From positions 1 through 20,300 of the IMG/VR virus record IMGVR_UViG_3300032050_011119: a DNA stretch of 20,300 nt. One strand, 5' to 3'. The position numbers were made by a program, and so were the translations under genes. Positions 1 to 7,591 of the stretch are shown here, piece after piece; within the stretch, counting starts at the first letter, position 1; each line of letters begins with the position of its first letter. A model generated the notes under the pieces. The model searched no databases. It was not told where the DNA came from and was given only the letters and a program-made list of their open reading frames with translations. The stretch is from a virus.

Positions 1-15
1 TAACTCAATTGCCAT
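1..15 (-). CDS. Start of a gene cut by the left edge
   Basis: An ATG at 13-15 (minus strand) shares one base with the TAA stop of the next gene upstream, giving the TAATG junction that also occurs at 1106, 2320 and 13577. Only five codons (MAIEL) fall in the window. The coupled junction suggests another virion gene in the same operon. No function can be given. Confidence 0.5.
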
Positions 16-521
16 TATTTAAATCTCTTTACTAATTCTGAATAATCTCTTGTTAATGCCTTTATAGTAGCATCTTGTAACTCATCTCCAGTTGATTCGA
101 ATTGAGGAGCACTTTGAGGAACATCTATATCCCTAAAATCCATTGTTTCCCATTCATCCGAATCCACTCTCAATTCGGGCTTAATCATATCTAACACACT
201 GCCAACCGATTGAGCACCCTCTTTACGCTGCTCTGACGTAAATGGTTGTGTCATATTTAATATCTCATTTATCATCGGGTCTTTTGTAAATTCCTTTTTA
301 ATTTGAGGTCTTTGTTGAACCGGTGCTACAACTTGCTTTTTAATTGGAGCAGTTTGTACTACCGCCTTCATTTCTCTCAATGATGGAGTTGTTGCTTTTT
401 TTTGTGAGTTTAATGTAACTACGCCAGATTTAATCAACTTTGCCAATTCTTCTTTGACTTGTTGTTTAACTTCACGTTGAACAACTTCTTTGATTAATCC
501 GACTAATAATTTCGAATCCAT
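15..521 (-). CDS. Probable virion-associated protein, unknown function
   Basis: A 168-residue protein not recognised by family. Residues 1-35 are a Lys/Glu/Gln-rich predicted helix or coiled coil. Residues 40-75 are a low-complexity linker rich in Lys, Gln, Val and Pro. The C-terminal half is acidic and ends in a short helix. It is the third gene downstream of the gp5-like baseplate gene and its stop is coupled to the next gene by TAATG, so a role in baseplate or tail assembly is inferred from position only. About 36 bases separate it from the gene upstream, with no clear promoter on the minus strand. Confidence 0.7.
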   Translation of the reverse strand: MDSKLLVGLIKEVVQREVKQQVKEELAKLIKSGVVTLNSQKKATTPSLREMKAVVQTAPIKKQVVAPVQQRPQIKKEFTKDPMINEILNMTQPFTSEQRKEGAQSVGSVLDMIKPELRVDSDEWETMDFRDIDVPQSAPQFESTGDELQDATIKALTRDYSELVKRFK

Positions 522-557
522 AATAATTGTTTTTATATAAATATTGAAAGTTAAAAT

Positions 558-1106
558 TTAATCAGGTACAATGTACCCCGTCCATGGTAAAACACCCGGA
601 GCCGGTGGTGCAGGTGGTGGATATTGTGCTAATACAACATACAATCCACTAATAGTAGATAAATGTATCTTTGCTGCAGTTACAAATGCATTTAAAAATA
701 CATTTGAATCGTTATTTGGTGGTACGGGTATCGGACTCCATGTACCAGGATTAAGTACCGTACCCTGTGTTAATACTATGTTTGCAATTGCTCCCGGAGC
801 AGGTATTAATGGTGGTATTGGTGCCATAGTACCTCCGGCCCAATATGATATTATTGCTGGTCCAATTATATCCAATAGTGTTGTTGCTTTTGACATTTGA
901 GTTTGTCTTAAAAGTCCAATCAACTGAGCCTCCATTGCGGCAGTATTACCCTTTAATAACGGTATAGGATTTATAGTTTCCTTTCCACCCTTTATTGCAA
1001 TATCATATGATGTGGTAAATGTTTTAGCAAATCCATCAATATTGTTGCCAAACAAATTAGATTGCATGGCGGGTAACAAAGTAGATTTAAATGCACTCCA
1101 CGACAT
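558..1106 (-). CDS. Probable virion structural protein, proline-rich C-terminus
   Basis: A 182-residue protein. The first 115 residues look mostly helical with an Ala/Gly/Ile-rich stretch around 75-110. The last 70 residues are rich in Pro, Val and Asn, with a PPPAPPAP run near the C-terminus, as is common in phage structural and tail-associated proteins. Its ATG overlaps the stop of the gp5-like gene by one base (TAATG at 1104-1108), indicating translational coupling and joint expression. Function is inferred from position next to the baseplate spike gene; no catalytic motif is visible. Confidence 0.7.
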   Translation of the reverse strand: MSWSAFKSTLLPAMQSNLFGNNIDGFAKTFTTSYDIAIKGGKETINPIPLLKGNTAAMEAQLIGLLRQTQMSKATTLLDIIGPAIISYWAGGTMAPIPPLIPAPGAIANIVLTQGTVLNPGTWSPIPVPPNNDSNVFLNAFVTAAKIHLSTISGLYVVLAQYPPPAPPAPGVLPWTGYIVPD

Positions 1107-2320
1107 TATTTAGATAAAAAGTTTGTACTCGATAAGAGTTTGTTTAATTTATTTTTTATTGAAGTAAACGTAGCACGATTAACTGGACCCGTTGCCGATG
1201 GTCCAGATGGAGTTAAATATTGTTGTTGGTTTATTGCATCAATTAATTCTTTCATTATTGCGACGAGTTCACCACCCAAAACCATCTTTTGTACATCTGC
1301 ACCATCATTACCCTCTCCTTTATTTTTTCCTAAATATATTTTACCATTTTCGGAATTTAAAAATATCTGATTATTTCCGGCAGAATGTATTGTTATTTTA
1401 TTATTGGAATGAACATATACTTCCTTTTCAGCATCTACTGAAAAATTTCCATCGGTTATTATTCCTGTATTTGTTTTTCCATATATTATGAATTCGTATG
1501 CTTTCGATGAAAGTAATACTCTATCCGAATTAATGAACACTTGATCCCCATCCAAATCTTTTGAATTTGGATAATTTTTAAATCCTACTTTTTGTTTTTT
1601 TATTGTTTCCTTAAAAGGAATTTTTACTTTTCCGGAAGTTATATAAACCGATGAACCATCTTTGTTTATATCTTCCTCAACCAATTCACCTATCTTTTTA
1701 TTATCAAATTCTGGATTTTGTTTATTCCTAACAAATATAGATGGTGATGATGTTTTTTCATCAGCAGATAAGAAAAATTCAGAAAATCGTATTGTATTAC
1801 CAACTCTACCGGATACAATTGTATCACCCTCTTTTGGTTTTAAAAATTTTATTTTTTCTTTTATTTCGTAACTCTTCTTTTTTGAATCAGTTTGTGTGGG
1901 TTTATTATTAGGTGTTCCAGTTGATTTATTTTCTTTATATTGTTGATTTTTTGATGTATTATCTAAATTTTCAACTTCCTTTTCTTTGGAGGCCTCCGAT
2001 ATTTTATAATCTTCTCTATAGTTTGGATATTGGACATTTGCAAAAGGCATCCAAAAATATTCTCTATTATTTACCAATATAAAAACAGTTTCACCAACAA
2101 TGGGAAATGTCATATTGTTTTTATCAAATGGGAATGCATAGTTTTCTATTTTGTAAGATGAATCTCTTGCAAATTCTATTGCACCAAGAAATCTTGCATC
2201 TTTACCAAAAAAGTTTTTATTATTATTATAATACTTAACAAAATCGTTATTGGTATCTAATTCCCTAAAATCATTTTCGGTTAAATACACTTTTTTAACT
2301 GTTGCTAAAAATGCTTCCAT
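1106..2320 (-). CDS. Baseplate spike/hub protein, T4 gp5-like, no lysozyme domain seen
   Basis: A 404-residue protein with the layout of the membrane-piercing spike of contractile tails. Residues 1-115 look like the gp5/VgrG-type OB fold, with a chain of beta strands around EFARDSS, FPIVGETVFIL and EYFWMPFANV. Residues 117-150 are a Lys/Asn/Thr/Ser-rich linker. Residues 155-335 are strand-rich with repeating short polar strands (such as VYVHSNNKITIHSAG), as expected for a trimeric beta-helical needle. Residues 340-404 are helical. T4 gp5 carries a lysozyme domain between OB fold and needle; here the linker leads straight to the strand region and no lysozyme-like segment is visible. It is coupled by TAATG to the genes on both sides. 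Confidence 0.7.
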   Translation of the reverse strand: MEAFLATVKKVYLTENDFRELDTNNDFVKYYNNNKNFFGKDARFLGAIEFARDSSYKIENYAFPFDKNNMTFPIVGETVFILVNNREYFWMPFANVQYPNYREDYKISEASKEKEVENLDNTSKNQQYKENKSTGTPNNKPTQTDSKKKSYEIKEKIKFLKPKEGDTIVSGRVGNTIRFSEFFLSADEKTSSPSIFVRNKQNPEFDNKKIGELVEEDINKDGSSVYITSGKVKIPFKETIKKQKVGFKNYPNSKDLDGDQVFINSDRVLLSSKAYEFIIYGKTNTGIITDGNFSVDAEKEVYVHSNNKITIHSAGNNQIFLNSENGKIYLGKNKGEGNDGADVQKMVLGGELVAIMKELIDAINQQQYLTPSGPSATGPVNRATFTSIKNKLNKLLSSTNFLSK

Positions 2321-2724
2321 TATGATTTTGTTTTTATTTCTTCTATTTCAATTTGAATATCCGTCATTCTTTCTTTTACACTTTCTTCTACTTGATTAAT
2401 AGTATCCTCCATATCTTGGAATAATTGGGCTTTTTCACTATCACTCAACCAACCATCTTCACCAATACCTTTTGCTTCTGCAGATGCCAATCGTTGACCT
2501 ATCGTTGCAAGTTTAATTAAGTGGTCATCGTTCTTAACGGATACCTCAATTAAATCTTTTATGATTGGAGCAATAACAGTTGCTTCACCTACGTTCTTAA
2601 TTAGTTTGCGTAATGATTCAATTAAATCAGAAATGTTTTTCTTTTTATTTAATTGATTTTCGTAAATATCTTTGAAAAGGGATGATAAGTTTTTACCATC
2701 AAAAAGTTGAAATTCTGAACCCAT
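2320..2724 (-). CDS. Helical phage protein upstream of spike gene, unknown function
   Basis: A 134-residue, almost wholly helical and acidic protein. Residues 35-75 are hydrophobic-patterned, and residues 95-134 form a Glu/Gln/Ile-rich predicted coiled coil (DTINQVEESVKERM onward). It is the first gene of the baseplate cluster 2724-15: its stop and the ATG of the spike gene share one base. A TATAAATA box 9 bases upstream could be a late promoter. A structural or assembly role is inferred from context; no family is recognised. Confidence 0.7.
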   Translation of the reverse strand: MGSEFQLFDGKNLSSLFKDIYENQLNKKKNISDLIESLRKLIKNVGEATVIAPIIKDLIEVSVKNDDHLIKLATIGQRLASAEAKGIGEDGWLSDSEKAQLFQDMEDTINQVEESVKERMTDIQIEIEEIKTKS

Positions 2725-2733
2725 AAAATTTAT

Positions 2734-2741
2734 TATTTATA
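2734..2741 (-). promoter_or_regulatory. Candidate T4-type late promoter (TATAAATA)
   Basis: The minus strand reads TATAAATA, the T4 late promoter consensus recognised by gp55, 9 bases before the ATG at 2724, which opens the baseplate cluster. A gp55-like gene lies at 4455-5144. In such A+T-rich DNA several exact copies per strand are expected by chance, so the call relies on position alone. Confidence 0.3.
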
Positions 2742-2748
2742 CTAATAA

Positions 2749-4452
2749 TTATTTACTAATCAAAAAGTTACCCAATACCAAATAATCCATATCGGAATTT
2801 TTAAATGTCCATATTGCTTGTTCGGGTGTATTTACCATTGTATAGTCTTTTAAATTGAATGATGTATTCAATAAAATAGGTGTTCCTGTTATCTTTTCAA
2901 ACTCCTTTAGTAAATCATAGTAAAGTGGATTATCTTCTCTTTTTACCGTCTGTATTCTTGCCGAATTATCAACATGCGTTACCGATGGTATTGGTGTTTC
3001 TGAAATAACTTGTACAACCTGATTCATGTAGGGAACATCCTCTTCTGATTTGAAATATTTTTGATAATCTTCGTGTGTCACCGAAGGGGCAAATGGTCTA
3101 AACATTTCTCTCTTTTTGACAACTCTATTGATTCTATCTCTAATATCACGAAGATGTGGATTGCCTAATATAGAACGATTGCCCAATGCTCTTGCACCAA
3201 ATTCGGTTCTACCCCTAAACCACCCAACTATATTACCATCTTTTATTAATTTTGCAACAGATGAACGTAGTTCCGATTCATCAGAGGTTACTAATATATT
3301 TAAATCATCGGTATTACCCAATGCAGTTAGTATTTCCATCTCCGTATATTCTGGACCTGTGAATGGTGATTGATTATCTCCACCAATTACTTTTGGATTA
3401 CCCAATGTGATATGCCAATGCCACAAGCATGCACCAATTGCGGAACCAGCATCTGATGGTGCAAATGGAATCCAAACATTTTTGAAAGATGTATGTTGTT
3501 TTATTTTACCATTGGCAGTTCCATTGTAGGCACAACCACCACCCAATATTACATTTTGACTATTCCAATTACTATTTACCCTATTTAGGATAAAGTAAAA
3601 TTGTGATTCATACCAAGCTTGCAAAGACGCTGCTAAATCTTTATGGTGTTGCTCGATTGGTTCATCCTTAAATCTGGGAAGAAACCCAATCAAATCTATC
3701 AATTTACTACTAAACATATCAGTTTCAGATGTACGATATGTGAAATATTTTTGATGTATGTTTACCAAATCCAAAGTTCTATCATGGAATGTGATTTTAT
3801 CAAACACATATTCGTATTTCTTTTTATCACCATATGGTGCTAATCCCATTACTTTATATTCACCTTCATTTGGTTTGAATCCCAAATAAGCAGTTAATGC
3901 AGAATATACCATCCCCAAAGAATTTGGAAATTTTAAATTTGTAATATTATGAAAATTGTTATCTCGTATGTAACATGCTAAAAGTGTTTCATCCTCACCA
4001 ACGGCATCAACCGATACTCCTATTGCATCATCAAATGGTGATGTATAGTAAGAAAATGCCAAATGGGATAAATGATGTTTTGTATAAGTTATAATACCAT
4101 CATATCCGATTGAATTAAGTATATTTTTTATATTTCCTTCCTGTAAGTACCATCTTTGAGTAAACTTATTTCTTCTTCCTTTTCCTAATAAAAAATCCCT
4201 CCAATCACCAAATAATTCTTTACGAACTCTATTAAACTTTATTTCCGGAACTTCATACCAACAAACCATATCAACTTCATCTATTGTAATTTGTGCGTAG
4301 TTTAGAACCCATTGAATTGCTTTAAATGGAAAAGAACTATCATGCTTGATGCCAGATAGTTTCTCTTCTTCAATTGCTGCTATTACTTTTCCATCAATAA
4401 CCAATGCTGCTGCGGAATCGTGGTAGAATCCTGATAATCCCAATTGTATCAT
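2749..4452 (-). CDS. Carbamoyltransferase, NodU/CmcH/TobZ family
   Basis: A 567-residue, full-length member of the NodU/CmcH/TobZ family, which transfers a carbamoyl group from carbamoyl phosphate via carbamoyl-adenylate to a hydroxyl on a sugar, antibiotic or lipo-oligosaccharide. The N-terminal Kae1-like domain shows GFYHDSAAAL at 7-16, HHLSHLAFSYYTSPF around 126-140 (metal-binding histidines) and GGGCAYNG near 304. The C-terminal domain shows FGARALGNRSILGNP, REMFRPFAPSV and ILLNTSFN. The usual RGEPIV-like stretch after NTSFN is changed to LKDYTMV, so the acceptor side may differ. It starts 2 bases after the stop of the sigma-factor gene, in the same operon. The acceptor is unknown: envelope sugar, virion glycan or modified DNA base are all possible. 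Family confidence is high. Confidence 0.93.
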   Translation of the reverse strand: MIQLGLSGFYHDSAAALVIDGKVIAAIEEEKLSGIKHDSSFPFKAIQWVLNYAQITIDEVDMVCWYEVPEIKFNRVRKELFGDWRDFLLGKGRRNKFTQRWYLQEGNIKNILNSIGYDGIITYTKHHLSHLAFSYYTSPFDDAIGVSVDAVGEDETLLACYIRDNNFHNITNLKFPNSLGMVYSALTAYLGFKPNEGEYKVMGLAPYGDKKKYEYVFDKITFHDRTLDLVNIHQKYFTYRTSETDMFSSKLIDLIGFLPRFKDEPIEQHHKDLAASLQAWYESQFYFILNRVNSNWNSQNVILGGGCAYNGTANGKIKQHTSFKNVWIPFAPSDAGSAIGACLWHWHITLGNPKVIGGDNQSPFTGPEYTEMEILTALGNTDDLNILVTSDESELRSSVAKLIKDGNIVGWFRGRTEFGARALGNRSILGNPHLRDIRDRINRVVKKREMFRPFAPSVTHEDYQKYFKSEEDVPYMNQVVQVISETPIPSVTHVDNSARIQTVKREDNPLYYDLLKEFEKITGTPILLNTSFNLKDYTMVNTPEQAIWTFKNSDMDYLVLGNFLISK

Positions 4453-4454
4453 AA

Positions 4455-5144
4455 TTAAATTTTTATATCGCCGGTTACATCGAACTCACTATAAAGTTCC
4501 ATTTGCTTTTCTTTCATTTTATTAACAACCTTTGTTATATAGTGGGTGGGGTGTCCTGTCATTTCTCTGATAAGTAAATATAGAGATTTTTTATTAAAAT
4601 TTTCTATATACTCCGCTCTGCGAAACAATTCTAAAACTGCATCTGCTATTTGCATATCTCTTTTTTTCGGAAAGAAATTTTCCAAATGCTTATCCCAATA
4701 AGTTAACATCAATTGATTAAAAACTCTATATTCATCATTACGAACCTCTTCTCTAAAATTATTTTCCTTATCCCAACTTTCGGGTAGATTAGATATTACA
4801 TCCGTATCCTTATACCTTTTATAATTTGCATTGTTATTTAGAATAAGGTAATTACGAGCAACAATAGTAAAATAAGAAAATGCCTTACCCTTACCTGCTT
4901 TGTACATATGAATTTTTTCAATCATAAATGTAACAACCTCACCCATTACATCTTGCGGATCATCATCAAAATAGGTGAATTTCCATTTGTTATATACGAT
5001 TTCGGCAAGTTTATCAAATGCCGATTTTATTCTTTCTCTATATATCTTATCCTTCACTAATTGATTATCTGTTAAATTATATTCAATTATAGCATCTTCC
5101 GTATCTTTTGTAAAATACTGCTTACTTTTTGGTTTTCTAGGCAT
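4455..5144 (-). CDS. Late-transcription sigma factor, T4 gp55-like
   Basis: A 229-residue protein resembling T4 gp55 and its relatives, a reduced sigma-70-family factor that directs host RNA polymerase to phage late promoters. Residues 55-105 look like sigma region 2: an acidic DDDPQDVMGEVV segment is followed by KGKAFSYFTIVARNYLI, which matches the conserved helix of gp55-type factors. Residues 185-215 (SLYLLIREMTGHPTHYITKV) have a helix-turn-helix rhythm not expected in T4 gp55, so this factor may keep a small DNA-binding module. Its first 8 bases overlap the end of the membrane/coiled-coil gene upstream. Assignment is from motif pattern and phage context. Confidence 0.75.
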   Translation of the reverse strand: MPRKPKSKQYFTKDTEDAIIEYNLTDNQLVKDKIYRERIKSAFDKLAEIVYNKWKFTYFDDDPQDVMGEVVTFMIEKIHMYKAGKGKAFSYFTIVARNYLILNNNANYKRYKDTDVISNLPESWDKENNFREEVRNDEYRVFNQLMLTYWDKHLENFFPKKRDMQIADAVLELFRRAEYIENFNKKSLYLLIREMTGHPTHYITKVVNKMKEKQMELYSEFDVTGDIKI

Positions 5145-5409
5145 TATTTTGGAATTTTTTATATCTTTCGATGGTTTCTTTTATTTGGTAAAATATAGAA
5201 CCTACATCATCATCCTTCTCAAACATTTGACGCTGGTCAATTTGTCTTAATGCTTCCAGTAATGCTTCGTTTCTTTTTGTTTCTGCTTTTATAAAATCTT
5301 CAAAATTTTCGATACTATCTTCGTATTTTTCTAATTTTCTTAATAAATTAATTGATGCCCAACCGGTTCCAACTAATACTACAAATAAAAATATTATTAT
5401 AATTTCCAT
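5137..5409 (-). CDS. Single-pass membrane protein with coiled coil
   Basis: A 90-residue protein with one N-terminal hydrophobic helix (about 2-24, MEIIIIFLFVVLVG...) followed by a charged predicted coiled coil (25-65) and a conserved-looking segment QMFEKDDDVGSIF. Function is unknown. It overlaps the late sigma gene by 8 bases, and the peptide deformylase stop site lies 2 bases upstream, so it belongs to the same transcript. The membrane anchor makes a gp33-like co-activator role unlikely. Confidence 0.7.
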   Translation of the reverse strand: MEIIIIFLFVVLVGTGWASINLLRKLEKYEDSIENFEDFIKAETKRNEALLEALRQIDQRQMFEKDDDVGSIFYQIKETIERYKKFQNNA

Positions 5410-5411
5410 AA

Positions 5412-6047
5412 TTAAACTATTTCATATCCTTGTAAAAAATATTCGTTTGCTTTTTTGTATTTAACTTCAATCATATCACCATCTGGAGATTTCATGACAA
5501 CTTTATCATTTCTACCATACGATTGTGATTTAACTATAGTTGTACTATAAACTCTATCTCTAATTGTAAATCCATCCAAATGGTCTATTTCATGTTGTAC
5601 TATAACATTCATCATTGTTTCTTTTGAAATCTGCTCGCCAGCCTTATCTCCATCTGGATTTATTTCAAAGGTTAGCTCTCCCAAATTATCCGTATCTACA
5701 ACTACTTTACAAGCTCTTATTGTACGAAGTGGTCTTTCAATCGTTCTTGGAATAGATAAACATCCTTCATAAAAAAGAAATCCTTCTTTAGATTTTTCTT
5801 TTACTATTGGGTTTACTAAAAATAATTCTTCATCACCAAATTTTATAAAACAAGCTCTTTTTTTAATACCCAATTGGGTAGCAGATATTCCTAATCCAGG
5901 ATATTGCTGCAATCCCAATTCTAATTGCTGCCTTAATTCATCTGCTTCATCTTGTGTCATCTCTGTTTTTGGACATGGGGTTTTGAGATATTCTCTGAAT
6001 TCTTTAGTTTCAAATCCATTTCCATTTTTTTCAATTACTAATTTCAT
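5412..6047 (-). CDS. def: Peptide deformylase
   Basis: A 211-residue metalloenzyme that removes the formyl group from the N-terminal methionine of new proteins. All three signature motifs are present: GLGISATQLG at 51-60 (motif 1), EGCLS at 94-98 with the metal-ligand Cys96, and QHEIDH at 151-156 with ligands His152 and His156 and catalytic Glu153. It is slightly longer than typical bacterial enzymes, with a C-terminal extension after about residue 165. Phage-encoded deformylases are known, notably in cyanophages, where they are thought to help mature host or phage proteins during infection. Its ATG overlaps the stop of the DUF2061 gene as ATGA (6044-6047). Confidence 0.95.
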   Translation of the reverse strand: MKLVIEKNGNGFETKEFREYLKTPCPKTEMTQDEADELRQQLELGLQQYPGLGISATQLGIKKRACFIKFGDEELFLVNPIVKEKSKEGFLFYEGCLSIPRTIERPLRTIRACKVVVDTDNLGELTFEINPDGDKAGEQISKETMMNVIVQHEIDHLDGFTIRDRVYSTTIVKSQSYGRNDKVVMKSPDGDMIEVKYKKANEYFLQGYEIV

Positions 6048-6256
6048 TTTTCTTTTTTTAATCCGTATTTTATAAATTTATACCAAATTCTTTCATGTAG
6101 AAAGTAAATTATTGGTTTTATTATTAATTCCCCCAATCCTACCATTCCTGCCCATTTTATAGGAAGGCCGGCAAATAGAGTGAGAATAATTGTTGTTATA
6201 GTTCCAATAAATCTATAACTTACACTTTTAGCTATGTGTCGTTTTACCTCTGGCAT
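6044..6256 (-). CDS. DUF2061-type small membrane protein
   Basis: A 70-residue membrane protein matching the DUF2061 pattern: an N-terminal KSVSYRFIGTITT motif, two hydrophobic segments (about 16-32 and 35-52) and a closing HERIWYKF. Biochemical function is unknown; the family occurs in many marine bacteria and some phages, sometimes beside sulfate-assimilation genes. Its first 29 bases overlap the end of the nucleotidyltransferase gene in another frame, and its stop overlaps the deformylase start. The MPEV start sits just ahead of the conserved N-terminal motif. Confidence 0.85.
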   Translation of the reverse strand: MPEVKRHIAKSVSYRFIGTITTIILTLFAGLPIKWAGMVGLGELIIKPIIYFLHERIWYKFIKYGLKKEK

Positions 6257-6593
6257 CTATTTCTCCTTTTCTAATTTTAGTTCCACTTATTTCTGCAATC
6301 TCTGCTGGCGGTTCATGATACACAACATCATAACCAACCCCTCTACCATAGTTTACACTTTCAACATCAGGAATAATTGAAACAAATAATTTATCCCAGT
6401 TATTTTGAAAGAATGGTTCATTTTGAAGCATTTTTAAAACTTCATTAGCCGATTTTGGATTGTTTTCATCTACTTCTACATCTCTAATCGCCACCCAAAC
6501 ATTTTTTCCTTTATCCAATTGCTGACGTATTAACCATTCGTGTCCTGCGTGCCAATTTTGCCATCTTCCGATGTATAATGCGTATTTTTTCAT
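6228..6593 (-). CDS. HxGH-type nucleotidyltransferase (NMNAT or sulfate adenylyltransferase-like)
   Basis: A 121-residue protein of the HxGH nucleotidyltransferase superfamily. GRWQNWHAGHEWLI at 9-22 contains the T/HxGH phosphate-binding motif (HAGH, 15-18), and ISGTKIR at 102-108 is the second signature (ISxTxxR), which closes on the ATP triphosphate. The reaction is transfer of AMP or CMP to a phosphate-type acceptor. Candidate substrates are nicotinamide mononucleotide (NAD synthesis) or sulfate (APS synthesis). The ISGT form and the DUF2061 neighbour slightly favour sulfate chemistry, and two sulfotransferases elsewhere in the window would need activated sulfate. At 121 residues it is shorter than NadM-type enzymes, so it is a minimal catalytic core. 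Superfamily sure, substrate not. Confidence 0.8.
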   Translation of the reverse strand: MKKYALYIGRWQNWHAGHEWLIRQQLDKGKNVWVAIRDVEVDENNPKSANEVLKMLQNEPFFQNNWDKLFVSIIPDVESVNYGRGVGYDVVYHEPPAEIAEISGTKIRKGEIDARGKTTHS

Positions 6594-6607
6594 TTTTTAA
6601 ATTTAAT

Positions 6608-7552
6608 TTATAATGTATATGCTTCTACTGATTTTAATCCACTATATTCGCACATATTTTGTTTACCGATAAATGGTAATATTGCTAATTCCTTTGCTTT
6701 TGCTTCAACCATAATATCCACATCCAATTCGTATGTATTGGGGAGGGAATTAATATACAATGAGTGAGCTTGTGGTTTTTCTTTTGGGTTGTTTTCATGT
6801 AATCGTTTTGATTCGGAATAGTGAACTTCTTGTGTAATTCCAATTGGCCAGGTTGTTGCTGCTAACTTAAGTGCCTGTTCTTCTGAAAGGTCGCCAGTAC
6901 AAAATTGGTGGTGGTGGTAATCAAATACAATTGGAATACCGGTCTTTTTGTGAATATACATCAAATCCTTTACTGAATACATAGAACCCTTATCATCATT
7001 CTCAATTGTAAGCCGTTTTTTAACCGAATTAGAACATCTTTTGAAATTGGCGATAAATCTATCCATTGCACTCTGTTTATCTCCGTAAACCCCATTACAA
7101 TGAATATTAATGTTATTGTATGGTGTTTTAGATAACCCCATCATATCAAATATCTTACCATGTAGTTCCAAATCTGCTATCGTATTACTAACAACCGTTT
7201 CATTTGGTGAAGTAAGTACACAAAATGGGCCTGGATGGGAATTTATACGCATATTCCAAAATTTAGCGTAATCACCGGCTTTTTTTAGTTCTGCTTTAAT
7301 TTCTTTGTAATCTTTTAATTGAGTTAAATCAATATGGTCACCCCATGGGATGATTGCTGATGATAATCGGAAAAAATAGATACCATTTAATCTATTCCAT
7401 TCCAAAATCTTAATAATATCGGCTGAATTTTTAAGGGCAAGTTCAGAAACATAATCCAAACCCTTCGCATTAAAAGTTTTTTTAATCATAGCACGATTTG
7501 TTGTAACGTGCTTACCCATTGTCATATTAATACATGCATATCCTATCTTCAT
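6608..7552 (-). CDS. uvsE: UV damage endonuclease UvsE/UvdE
   Basis: A TIM-barrel metal-dependent endonuclease that nicks DNA 5' of UV photoproducts and other lesions. Numbered from the ATG at 7552 (314 residues), the family motifs run in order: MKIGYACIN at the start, YFFRLSSAIIPWGDH, INSHPGPFCVL, LTIENDDK, IVFDYHHHQFC, VHYSES, and DIMVEAKAKELAIL near the C-terminus. The conserved His, Glu and Asp residues needed for three-metal binding are all present, so it should be active. An in-frame TTG nine bases upstream is a possible start, but the ATG sits where family members begin and just below a Bacteroidota-type promoter. Phage copies probably repair the phage genome in sunlit water. Confidence 0.94.
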   Translation of the reverse strand: MKIGYACINMTMGKHVTTNRAMIKKTFNAKGLDYVSELALKNSADIIKILEWNRLNGIYFFRLSSAIIPWGDHIDLTQLKDYKEIKAELKKAGDYAKFWNMRINSHPGPFCVLTSPNETVVSNTIADLELHGKIFDMMGLSKTPYNNINIHCNGVYGDKQSAMDRFIANFKRCSNSVKKRLTIENDDKGSMYSVKDLMYIHKKTGIPIVFDYHHHQFCTGDLSEEQALKLAATTWPIGITQEVHYSESKRLHENNPKEKPQAHSLYINSLPNTYELDVDIMVEAKAKELAILPFIGKQNMCEYSGLKSVEAYTL

Positions 7553-7557
7553 AGATA

Positions 7558-7589
7558 CCAATATACAAAAAATAATCTAAACTACCAAA
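7558..7589 (-). promoter_or_regulatory. Bacteroidota-type promoter for uvsE
   Basis: The minus strand carries TTTG (7586-7589), a 20-base spacer and TATATTGG (7558-7565), one mismatch from the Bacteroidota -33/-7 consensus TTTG-N19/20-TAnnTTTG. The -7 box ends 5 bases before the ATG at 7552, implying a leaderless or nearly leaderless transcript. Confidence 0.5.
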
Positions 7590-7591
7590 TT

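Noticed and set aside
536-543. TATAAATA on the plus strand (also near 12494, 16925 and 19889)
   Set aside because: Each points away from or lies within leftward genes, and exact copies are expected by chance several times per strand in DNA this rich in A+T.
571-900. Plus-strand open frame of 109 codons
   Set aside because: It is the reverse of the proline-rich structural gene, has no family signature, and the minus-strand gene fits the coupled operon.
2749-4452. Reading the carbamoyltransferase as a TsaD/Kae1 tRNA-modification enzyme
   Set aside because: The Kae1-like domain is shared, but the C-terminal FGARALGNRSILGNP and NTSFN motifs and the 567-residue length belong to the NodU/CmcH family.
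5137-5409. A gp33-like late co-activator beside the gp55-like gene
   Set aside because: The product has an N-terminal membrane helix and a coiled coil, unlike soluble gp33.
7553-7561. TTG start adding three residues to uvsE
   Set aside because: The ATG at 7552 matches the family N-terminus (MKIGYACIN), and the promoter -7 box (7558-7565) overlaps the TTG, so a transcript would begin after it.
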